From Prevotella sp. (lineage in GTDB: Bacteria; Bacteroidota; Bacteroidia; Bacteroidales; Bacteroidaceae), in assembly GCA_016286995.1 (NCBI GenBank), contig JAEEVA010000017.1, forward strand, positions 1 through 60,263: a DNA stretch of 60,263 bases, given 5' to 3'. The position numbers and the translations under genes are program-made. Positions 7,949 to 14,751 of the stretch are shown here, in pieces (position 1 is the stretch's first letter; every line of letters begins with the position of its first letter). The notes beneath the pieces were generated by a model that did no database searches, had not been told where the DNA came from, and saw nothing but the letters and a program-made list of their open reading frames with translations.

Positions 7949-9129
7949 TTACTGCTGAGCGCGCACTATTGGTGCTATGTAGTATAATTCTGTTTGTATT
8001 CACGGCTTGTAAAGGTAATCATAATTCTCAATTCTCAAATCTCAATTTGGAATACCACTCGCCTGTCGACTACGACATTGTGCTGGCAGGTAACTTCGGC
8101 GAGCCACGCCCCTGGCATTTTCATGGCGGAATAGACATCAAGACCGACAACCAGGAGGGCAAGCAGATATTCTCCATTGCCGACGGCTATGTGTCGAGGC
8201 TGACTGTCAACAAATATGGCTTCGGCAACGCTGTCTATGTCAGTCATCCTGACGGACTGACCAGCGTCTACTGTCACCTGAAGCGCTTTGCCGAACCCTA
8301 CGAAAAGCTTTTTGAACGTACAGGCTGGCGCGATACCCTCGATTTCCGATTTCCTGAAGGCAAACTGCCCGTGAAAGCCGGTGATATGATTGCCCTCAGC
8401 GGCAACACCGGTCACAGCACTGGGCCTCACCTGCATCTAGAGTTGCACGATACTGAGACGTGGGTGATGGTTGACCCGATGGAGAAGCTGGCACCGTTCA
8501 TTGCTGACACCGTTGCGCCGCAAGCCCACTCCTTCATGGCCATCCCGCAGGCTGGCGAGGGTGTGTTCAACGGGGGCATGAGCAAGCAGACCGTCGGCTT
8601 TGGACAGCCCGATACCAAGAAGCAGCACACCGTGTGGACGCTGTCGCGTGACTTTACCGCATGGGGCAGGGTAGGCTTTGCCCTGTGGGCCGACGACTAC
8701 AGCGAGGCCACCTACAACCACTACGGCGTTCGTGAAACACGCCTGTTGGTGGACGGACGCTGCGTGTTCCGATCTGACGTTAGCGGCATCCCCGTCAGCT
8801 GCCAGCCCGAAGTCAACCAATGGGGCGACTACGACCACTGGCGACGCACCCGCATCTGGTATATGAAGTCGTACCGCGAACCTGGCATGCGCCTGCCCAT
8901 CCTGCATACCGACTTCTCTGGCGGCATCGTCAACTTCGACCAGGAGCGTCCCTATCGCCTTTCCTATATTCTTCGCGACTATCAGGGCAACCAGTCCGAG
9001 TACCACTTTACTGTCCGTGGCGTACGCGACACCCGTGTCCACGCCCGCAGCCATTTCCCCTTTCACCTTCTTAACGCCTATCAGCTCTACGGTCAGTGTC
9101 TGTGGCCTTTGAAAACAATAAAACAATAA
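7945..9129 (+). CDS. M23-family metallopeptidase lipoprotein
   Basis: Probable zinc endopeptidase, or inactive relative, acting on peptidoglycan cross-links from a lipid anchor in the envelope. The 394-aa protein has a lipoprotein signal ending FVFTAC (Cys about residue 22). The LytM/M23 core has HFHGGIDIK (HxxxD) near residue 55 and GPHLHLEL (HxH) near residue 160, so both zinc ligand motifs are present. About 220 residues after the catalytic domain match no family I recognise. I prefer the ATG at 7945 over the TTG three codons earlier. The start lies in the terminal unit of a heptamer array, and a second array is translated directly after the lipobox (GNHNSQFSNLN). It ends 7 bases before the convergent deacetylase gene. 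Confidence 0.88.
   Translation: MITAERALLVLCSIILFVFTACKGNHNSQFSNLNLEYHSPVDYDIVLAGNFGEPRPWHFHGGIDIKTDNQEGKQIFSIADGYVSRLTVNKYGFGNAVYVSHPDGLTSVYCHLKRFAEPYEKLFERTGWRDTLDFRFPEGKLPVKAGDMIALSGNTGHSTGPHLHLELHDTETWVMVDPMEKLAPFIADTVAPQAHSFMAIPQAGEGVFNGGMSKQTVGFGQPDTKKQHTVWTLSRDFTAWGRVGFALWADDYSEATYNHYGVRETRLLVDGRCVFRSDVSGIPVSCQPEVNQWGDYDHWRRTRIWYMKSYREPGMRLPILHTDFSGGIVNFDQERPYRLSYILRDYQGNQSEYHFTVRGVRDTRVHARSHFPFHLLNAYQLYGQCLWPLKTIKQ
8024..8051 (-). repeat. In-frame heptamer array inside the M23 gene
   Basis: Coding-strand units ATTCTCA, ATTCTCA, AATCTCA, ATTTGGA follow GGTAATCATA. This is the reverse complement of the ATTATGATTAC-terminated family. The prefix GGTAATCATAATTCTC is identical to the coding strand of the GH3 insertion. 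It is translated as GNHNSQFSNLN, next to the lipidated Cys. Confidence 0.8.
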
Positions 9130-9136
9130 AGACAGC

Positions 9137-10300
9137 TTAGAATTTATATTCCACGAAGGCCTCCATGGCTTCGTAGCACGCCAGTCCCAGGTCGTCATAC
9201 GCTTGCGCGGTAGCGCGGTTGCGGTCTTCGGCGCGCTGCCAGAACAGCCTGTCGTCGTTGCCGAGGAACGGTGCACCCTCCATCTGACTCTGGTGGCGCA
9301 GAATGGCGTTACGCTTCTCGTGCAGCTCCTCAGGACTCATCGGCACGCACATTTCGATATTCTCTATCTCCCATTCCGCCCATGCCCCGCGGTACATCCA
9401 AACGCGGCAGTCGGCGAGCCATTCCGCTCCCGTCTTCTTCTCCTCGTCGATGGCCGCCAGCACGGCGTCGGTACACGTGCGGTGCGTGCCATGTGGGTCT
9501 GCCAGGTCGGCAGCCACGTAAATCTGGTGCGGCTGTATCTGTTGCAGCAGTTCCTCGATAATCCTTACGTCACGCTCCGACAGGGGCAGCTTCTCTATCT
9601 TGCCACTCTCGTAGAACGGCAGATTCAGGAAGTGTATGTGGTCTTGCTTTATACCGTTGTACCCACAGGCATTGCGCGCCTCGCCACGACGGATAAGCCC
9701 CTTGATAGCCAGCACGTCGCGATTGTCCAAGTCGCCCTCCTGCTTCCGCTTCAGGAATTCCAACACACTCTTGCTGTAGTGCTTCACGATTTCGTCACTG
9801 CCGTTGGCAAATAGCTCATTGAAGGCACGGATGAAATGCATATAAAGCCTCACCTCCTCGTCGGCCACGGCAATATTTCCCGACGTCTCGTAGGCTATGT
9901 GTACGTCGTGCTGCTGTTGCATCAGCCGACGGATGGTGCCCCCCATCGATATGACGTCGTCGTCTGGATGAGGCGAGAACACGATGACGCGCTTGGGGTA
10001 GGGCAGTGCCCGTTCCGGCCGTGTCGAGTCGTCAGCGTCGGGCTTGCCTCCCGGCCATCCGGTGATGGTATGCTGCAGGATGTTAAACACCGCAATGTTC
10101 ACCAGTCCTGCAGAGCCGTACTCCTCCACGTAGTGCTTCAGGCCGTTGTCCACATAGTCCTTTGTCGATAGTTTTAGCACGGGCTTGCCCGTCTTGCGGC
10201 ACAGACCAATCACGTCGCGTCGCAATTCGCGGTCCACGATGTGGTCGAAAGAAATCGTCGATGTCAGATTCAAGTTCATCATGCAATCTCTTGTTTTCAT
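9137..10300 (-). CDS. PIG-L/LmbE-family deacetylase, stand-alone C-terminal half of a NagB-fusion type
   Basis: Probable zinc-dependent N-deacetylase of an amino-sugar substrate. The 387-aa protein carries the PIG-L zinc motif FSPHPDDDVISMGG near residue 105 and a second ligand motif DLADPHGTHRTC near residue 255. Its first ~90 residues (SFDHIVDRELRRDVIG, then ITGWPGGKPDADD) resemble the linker that joins an N-terminal glucosamine-6-phosphate deaminase domain to PIG-L in the ~660-aa Bacteroides fusion. That NagB domain is absent here and no remnant lies upstream. Start: the first ATG of three close candidates (also residues 7 and 8). It is last in a probable operon behind DUF2975 and HTH genes, 15 bases after the latter. 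Confidence 0.82.
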   Translation of the reverse strand: MKTRDCMMNLNLTSTISFDHIVDRELRRDVIGLCRKTGKPVLKLSTKDYVDNGLKHYVEEYGSAGLVNIAVFNILQHTITGWPGGKPDADDSTRPERALPYPKRVIVFSPHPDDDVISMGGTIRRLMQQQHDVHIAYETSGNIAVADEEVRLYMHFIRAFNELFANGSDEIVKHYSKSVLEFLKRKQEGDLDNRDVLAIKGLIRRGEARNACGYNGIKQDHIHFLNLPFYESGKIEKLPLSERDVRIIEELLQQIQPHQIYVAADLADPHGTHRTCTDAVLAAIDEEKKTGAEWLADCRVWMYRGAWAEWEIENIEMCVPMSPEELHEKRNAILRHQSQMEGAPFLGNDDRLFWQRAEDRNRATAQAYDDLGLACYEAMEAFVEYKF

Positions 10301-10315
10301 AATAGCTCTTATTGT

Positions 10316-10531
10316 TTATTCGTCTCTATATTCGAGGATGTCGCCAGGTTGGCAACCCAGTTCGCGGCAGATGGCTTCGAGGGTGGTGAATCGTACAGCC
10401 TTGGCTTTGCCCGTCTTTAGGATTGAGAGGTTGGCGAGGGTCAGACCTACGCGATCTGCCAGTTCGCTCAGCGACATTTTGCGCTTCGCCATCTCAACAT
10501 CGAGATTTACAATAATTTTTCCCATAGACAT
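10316..10531 (-). CDS. Cro/CI-type HTH transcriptional regulator (YozG-like)
   Basis: Small DNA-binding protein of 71 aa. The helix-turn-helix spans MSLSELADRVGLTLANLSIL, followed by TTLEAICRELGCQPGDILEY, the usual end of YozG-type XRE regulators. Start at ATG 10531 overlaps the upstream DUF2975 stop codon as TAATG, implying translational coupling; a second ATG two codons later is possible. Pairs of DUF2975 membrane protein and YozG-like regulator recur in Firmicutes and Bacteroidetes. Several TATCG/CGATA repeats flank the promoter of this operon and are the obvious candidate binding sites, suggesting autoregulation. Confidence 0.88.
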   Translation of the reverse strand: MSMGKIIVNLDVEMAKRKMSLSELADRVGLTLANLSILKTGKAKAVRFTTLEAICRELGCQPGDILEYRDE

Positions 10532-11016
10532 TATATCGTTAATTCCTGTTCTTCTTTCAGTTTCATGGTGTCTTTGATGAACTTGGGCACGAGGAAGAAG
10601 ACGATGGTAAACCAATAGATGCCTCCAGAGAAGGCTCTCTTAGCTAACGAGGGCAGATGGTCCATGTACGCGCTTTCAACATGATGGTAGATATAGCTGT
10701 AGAGAAGGCCTGCTATGAAGAATTTCACGAATACCGATACTCCAAGCACATAAAATAGCCAGATACTCCACTTGGAATACTGCTTATTAATATAAGTAAG
10801 GTAACCCATAATGAAATAGATGGCCATGAAATAACAGACGCTGATGTTCTCAGACAGATAGCAGAGAGCATCGCAATATTCGTAGCCTGTCGTGGCGGTG
10901 CGCATGTCCTGAATGTCGCCATAGATGACAACTGCCATTACAATGGTTATAACTACAAGGAGAATCGTGACGAGCGGATTCTTTGCTGCATTGCGAAACA
11001 AATTGATTGTACCCAT
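10531..11016 (-). CDS. DUF2975-like membrane protein
   Basis: The 161-aa protein has four hydrophobic segments: TILLVVITIVMAVVIYGD, SVCYFMAIYFIMGYLTY, WLFYVLGVSVFVKFFIAGLL and GGIYWFTIVFFLVPKFI. This is the DUF2975 four-helix pattern. The function of the family is not established; location next to an HTH regulator suggests a membrane partner that senses a signal or sequesters the regulator. First gene of the operon, 1-base overlap with the HTH gene, with a strong promoter flanked by palindromes. The ATG at 11016 follows a run of T and A bases. Confidence 0.75.
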   Translation of the reverse strand: MGTINLFRNAAKNPLVTILLVVITIVMAVVIYGDIQDMRTATTGYEYCDALCYLSENISVCYFMAIYFIMGYLTYINKQYSKWSIWLFYVLGVSVFVKFFIAGLLYSYIYHHVESAYMDHLPSLAKRAFSGGIYWFTIVFFLVPKFIKDTMKLKEEQELTI

Positions 11017-11063
11017 AATTTTATTGTTTTAATGACGTTATTTATTGATTTCATTTATATGTT

Positions 11064-11144
11064 TATCGAATATCGATATGCAAAAGTAGGGACTATTTTT
11101 TAATCCACCAAACAAAATCGATAAAACTTTATCGTTTTTCGATA
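11064..11144 (-). promoter_or_regulatory. DUF2975-HTH operon promoter with flanking TATCG/CGATA operators
   Basis: The minus-strand -33 TTTG (11109-11112) and -7 TACTTTTG (11081-11088) are 20 bases apart. Just downstream of the -7 box, around the start point, is TATCGA-ATA-TCGATA (11064-11078). Just upstream of the -33 box lie CGATAAA-AC-TTTATCG (11119-11134) and the overlapping TATCG-N5-CGATA (11130-11144). Five copies of the same half-site flank one promoter, which fits repression by the co-encoded HTH protein. Confidence 0.75.
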
Positions 11145-11198
11145 TATTTAACATTTCTATTAATAACTCGTAAGACAAAGTAACATAATAACATTTTT

Positions 11199-11222
11199 CC
11201 GCAATTCCTTTGGGAGTTGCGG
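11199..11222. other. Stable hairpin upstream of the histidine kinase gene
   Basis: CCGCAATTCC (11199-11208) pairs with GGAGTTGCGG (11213-11222) over 10 positions with one T-G pair and a TTTG tetraloop. It lies between divergent promoters and lacks a clear U-tract. Role unknown. Confidence 0.6.
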
Positions 11223-11270
11223 ATTATTTCGTATCTTTCTCCTTTGGAGAAGATACTTTCGTTCGAAAGA

Positions 11271-11323
11271 CCAAAGAAAAACGCGTTTTCCTTTGGTTCT
11301 TTGCTCACTTATTCGTATCTTTG
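11271..11323 (+). promoter_or_regulatory. Histidine kinase promoter overlapped by a 26-base palindrome
   Basis: The -33 TTTG (11292-11295) and -7 TATCTTTG (11316-11323) are 20 bases apart. The -33 box lies in the right arm of a palindrome at 11271-11296 (CCAAAG ... ACGCGT ... CTTTGG) with one mismatched pair. A smaller palindrome CTTTCG-TT-CGAAAG lies just upstream. Both look like operator sites. Confidence 0.7.
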
Positions 11324-11361
11324 CCGTCGGAATATTACTTTAGACATGCCTGAACTATTTT

Positions 11362-13470
11362 ATGAAGTACACTAATAAAAACCTACTATTAAGCATTGCT
11401 TTAGGCCTAATTGCAATGACCAGTTGCACTAACCGTCAACAGCATTTGACTGTCGATGGCGTCGGCTTTAACGATGCCGAAGGCTTCAACCATGCCGACT
11501 CTGTTATGTCGGTCATTGGTGACGAGCGCGACAATCCGCGCTTGCTGGCTGTTATCGATAGTTTCGAGCAGGCAGGCGAGCTGTCATTGGCAAAGGCCAT
11601 CTTCTATCGCACGATAACCTATAACATGATGGGCCAGAACCGCACCTCGCTGCGGCTCTATTCTAAGCTAAGCCACATCAACGTGAAGGACCTTGCCACT
11701 CAGTCCGACCTCCTGGCCTATCTCTATTCATATAATAATTATGTGCGCGTGCTATGCGAGATGAAACGCTACGATCGTGCCCTGCGCGAGGCCAATGCTG
11801 CCGACCGGAAGCTCAAGACCATCGGCTACGATTCGTTTACTGCCCATCATGACATCGCTCAGATTATCGGCGAGTGCCAGCTCTATTTGGGACAGTCCGA
11901 GTTGGCTGCCAAGAGTTTCCGACAGTCGCAGAATGGGGTACACACGCGTCTGGCTAAACGCCATGACCCGCTGGATTACCGCGAGTGCCAGAAGACCATG
12001 AATGCCATTGTCAGGGCCTATATCCAAACCGGTCGCTATGCCGAGGCCGTTCCCTATGTGGCTGTGCAGGACTCACTCTTTGCGGCAGCCGATGCACACC
12101 CTCAGCGCGACAGCGTGTTCATCGACGAGATGAAGGCTGACATCAATTACAGCAAAGCCGTGCTGGCCCAGGCTCAGGGCCGTACCGAGGATGCCCAGCG
12201 CGCCTTCAGCGCCTACCAGTCGACGAAGACAGCCCAGCAGTTAGGCAGCATCATTGCCAGCAGCGAATATCTGTTGCTGACACACCGTTATGACGAGGCT
12301 GCCCGCAACTACGAACAGTTGGACCATTTCCTGAAAGAGGGAGGCTACAAGGCTGATTTCGAGAATTTCGCCCTCTTTATGATACCCAAGTTCCGTGCCA
12401 ACCTGTTGGCCGGCCGCCGTGACTCTGCTCTCCGGGTGGCTATGGTGGTGGCCCAGTATTACGATTCGGCTCACGTCCGTCAGCGAAGGATTGACTCCGA
12501 CCTGCTGACCACGTTTTATGATACTGAGGGCAAGGAACGCCAGATTGCTGAGCAGCGTGCCGAACTGTCGCAACAGCGGCTGTTAACGGTGGCTATCGTC
12601 TTGGTCATTTTCGTCCTCTTCTTCATCATCTATACCATGCAGCGCCGAAAGGCCTACCGCAAGCTGAACGCCACCAACCGCCAGCTGATGCTGGCCAACG
12701 AGCGTGCTGAAGAGTCGTCGCGCATGAAGACCAAGTTCATCCAGCAGATATCCCATGAGGTGCGCACGCCGCTCAACGTGCTTTCGGGATTTTCCCAGGT
12801 GCTGGCCGACTCCGCTTATGACATAGACCACGAAGAAGTACAGACCATCAGCCACAAGATTGTTGAGAGCAGCGACCGTATCACCAAGTTGATTGGCAAG
12901 ATGCTTGACCTGAGCGTCGTGTACAGCAATAGCGACTTGGAGTGTAAGGATTTGGTAACTCCCGCTGATGTGGCACAACAGGCCGTCAAAGATAGCGGCA
13001 TCCGCCAGGCTGAACACCTTGAATTCCTGCTGCAGCTGTCGCCAGAAACCGAGGGGCAGTCGATTATCACGCATCGGAGGTCGGCGGTCAAGGTCCTGTC
13101 GCTGTTGCTCGACAATGCCATCAAGTTCACCCACCCGTTGGTGTTCAAGAATCGGAAGCCCGACAACCAGCTGGCGCATGTCGTTCTGAACGTCAATGTG
13201 ACTGGAGAACAGGTGGCCTTTGTGGTCGAGGATACAGGCATCGGTGTGCCTCCTGAGCAAGCCGAGAATATCTTTGCCGAGTTCGTGCAACTCGATGAAT
13301 ACTACGATGGTACGGGCATCGGACTCCCCATCGCTCGTTCGTTAGCGCGAAAGATGGGTGGCGACGTCACTCTCGATACCGCTTACACAGGCGGTGCTCG
13401 TTTCGTGATGTGGCTTCCCATGCAAAGTGTACAGCGGGTCGGTTCCGTTGTGCACTCGTCACTTAGATAG
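11362..13470 (+). CDS. TPR-containing sensor histidine kinase with lipoprotein-like N-terminus
   Basis: Membrane sensor kinase of 702 aa. The signal sequence ends LIAMTSC, a good lipobox, so the N-terminus may be lipidated. A periplasmic region of about 380 residues consists of TPR-like helical pairs. A transmembrane segment lies near residues 410-428 (VAIVLVIFVLFFIIYTM), then a short coiled coil. HisKA has the phosphoacceptor H465 in ISHEVRTPLNVLSGF. The ATPase domain has DNAIKFTH, EDTGIGVPPE and GTGIGLPIARSLARKMGG. All catalytic boxes look intact. No response regulator gene is adjacent, so the partner lies elsewhere. It abuts the convergent SDR gene with no spacer. Confidence 0.9.
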   Translation: MKYTNKNLLLSIALGLIAMTSCTNRQQHLTVDGVGFNDAEGFNHADSVMSVIGDERDNPRLLAVIDSFEQAGELSLAKAIFYRTITYNMMGQNRTSLRLYSKLSHINVKDLATQSDLLAYLYSYNNYVRVLCEMKRYDRALREANAADRKLKTIGYDSFTAHHDIAQIIGECQLYLGQSELAAKSFRQSQNGVHTRLAKRHDPLDYRECQKTMNAIVRAYIQTGRYAEAVPYVAVQDSLFAAADAHPQRDSVFIDEMKADINYSKAVLAQAQGRTEDAQRAFSAYQSTKTAQQLGSIIASSEYLLLTHRYDEAARNYEQLDHFLKEGGYKADFENFALFMIPKFRANLLAGRRDSALRVAMVVAQYYDSAHVRQRRIDSDLLTTFYDTEGKERQIAEQRAELSQQRLLTVAIVLVIFVLFFIIYTMQRRKAYRKLNATNRQLMLANERAEESSRMKTKFIQQISHEVRTPLNVLSGFSQVLADSAYDIDHEEVQTISHKIVESSDRITKLIGKMLDLSVVYSNSDLECKDLVTPADVAQQAVKDSGIRQAEHLEFLLQLSPETEGQSIITHRRSAVKVLSLLLDNAIKFTHPLVFKNRKPDNQLAHVVLNVNVTGEQVAFVVEDTGIGVPPEQAENIFAEFVQLDEYYDGTGIGLPIARSLARKMGGDVTLDTAYTGGARFVMWLPMQSVQRVGSVVHSSLR

Positions 13471-14217
13471 TTAGAATGCTTCTGATGCTCCAGCATCGAC
13501 AGGGAGGAAGGCACCGTTCACGTAGCTGCCGGCAGGAGATGATAAATAGAGGGCGGCATAGCCGATATCCTCTGGTTTTCCGAAGGTCTTCATCGGTATA
13601 CGGCGCAGAATATTAGCCTTGCGCTGAGGGTCGGTGTCAGTGGCCTTGTGGAACATGGGGGTATCAATCCATCCAGGTGCTATGGTGTTTATACGGATAC
13701 CTTTGGGCGAAAGTTCTGCCACGAGACTACGCTGCAGGCCGAGGACTGCTGTCTTGGCGGTGGTATAAGCCACTATTTGCTCCAACCCCATGAGGGCAGC
13801 CATCGAACTGATGAGGATAATAGAGCCCTTGCCACGCTCGACCATCAGCCGTGCGAACTCACGGCTCAGTGCAAAGACACTCGTTACGTGGACGTTCATC
13901 ACATCGAGAAATTCGGCATCGCTGACATCCAGCGCCCATTTCTTGAGGTGTGTTCCAGCGCAGTTCACAAGGATGTCTACAGGTCCAATTTCCTGAACGA
14001 GGGCAGGAATCTTGTCTAACTGTGTGACATCGAAGGCACGATACGAGCACTGCTCACCCAGTTGCTGCTGGGCCGTACACAATTTCTCCTCGTTACGTCC
14101 TATAATGATTACTTCAGCACCTGCCTCAATAAACACTTTGGCAATGCCGAAACCAAGTCCGCTGCCTCCTCCTGTAATCACGGCACGCTGGCCGTCTATT
14201 CTAAATGCACTCATCAT
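13471..14217 (-). CDS. Short-chain dehydrogenase/reductase (gluconate 5-dehydrogenase-like)
   Basis: NAD(P)-dependent oxidoreductase of 248 aa. It has the classical SDR elements: TGGGSGLGFGIAK for cofactor binding, the structural NCAG motif (DILVNCAGTH), the catalytic Ser in ILISSMAAL and Tyr/Lys in YTTAK. PGWIDTPMFH follows. Similarity in style to KduD/gluconate 5-dehydrogenase suggests a sugar acid or polyol substrate, but this is not certain. I start it at the first of two consecutive ATGs (14217, MMSAFRIDGQ). A longer reading frame exists, but the -7 box at 14238-14245 would lie within it. It converges on the kinase gene without any spacer. Confidence 0.85.
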   Translation of the reverse strand: MMSAFRIDGQRAVITGGGSGLGFGIAKVFIEAGAEVIIIGRNEEKLCTAQQQLGEQCSYRAFDVTQLDKIPALVQEIGPVDILVNCAGTHLKKWALDVSDAEFLDVMNVHVTSVFALSREFARLMVERGKGSIILISSMAALMGLEQIVAYTTAKTAVLGLQRSLVAELSPKGIRINTIAPGWIDTPMFHKATDTDPQRKANILRRIPMKTFGKPEDIGYAALYLSSPAGSYVNGAFLPVDAGASEAF

Positions 14218-14237
14218 ATTCAAATTGTTCTGCGTTG

Positions 14238-14269
14238 CAAAGTTACGAATAAACGAGCGAAAAGCCAAA
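14238..14269 (-). promoter_or_regulatory. SDR gene promoter
   Basis: Minus strand -33 TTTG (14266-14269) and -7 TAACTTTG (14238-14245) with a 20-base spacer. It fixes the start codon choice of the SDR gene. Confidence 0.78.
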
Positions 14270-14370
14270 TAATTTTGAGCTTTTTCCAATCTCTATTAGC
14301 CATCTCCTTCATCTTTATATAAAAGAAAGACATAGCCACCAATGGCGTGACTCTTCAATGAGTGTGTTGC

Positions 14371-14436
14371 AATTTCACTGAATTTACTGACCAAATTCAG
14401 TGAAATTGCTAACCAAATTCAGTGAATTTGCTGAGT
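14371..14436. repeat. Three tandem 22-base palindromic units, copy A
   Basis: Units at 14371-14392, 14393-14414 and 14415-14436 follow the form AAWTTCA-S-TGAAWTT plus a 7-base linker (GCTGACC or close). The core is a 15-base palindrome. The block is preceded by GTTGC and ends GCTGAGT. A second block with the same layout and flanks lies at 50921-50986. The surrounding DNA from 14290 has no gene. Confidence 0.9.
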
Positions 14437-14751
14437 ACAAGCAGCCAAATGACATTGTAAATCCCTAATAACCGATTGGATAAATATGCCTCATGGTGCT
14501 CTAAATTCTAACTTAATGGGTTGTGGTAGCTGCTCACTTGCAGCCTCTACGCATGACTATATCATACGACAAAAGAATCAAAATGATATGCATGAGCCTC
14601 CAAATCCATGCCTTCTTTTGATGAGTTGTGACAACCGATGGAGCAGCAAAAGCCATCATGCTTGCATGTTTGGCCGCGTCGTGACAGAGGTCAATGCAGT
14701 TAAAATTCGCCTAAGGGGCAAACTTTTGGGCAGATATTTCATGCCTACTTA
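14437..14751. other. Gene-free stretch after repeat copy A
   Basis: About 315 bases without a convincing gene. A plus-strand frame of 89 codons (14486-14755) is open, but its codon use is unlike the neighbours and no promoter precedes it. The sequence GACATTGTAA at 14451-14460 occurs in inverted form next to repeat copy B (51000-51009). It could be the decayed remains of a gene; I cannot identify it. Confidence 0.4.

Noticed and set aside
8437..9276. 279-codon open frame opposite the M23 gene
   Set aside because: Shadow of the GC-rich coding strand. The sense frame has lipobox and zinc motifs; the antisense product resembles nothing.
14371..14436. CRISPR-like array
   Set aside because: Only three direct repeats with 7-base linkers that are themselves repeated; no unique spacers and no cas genes.
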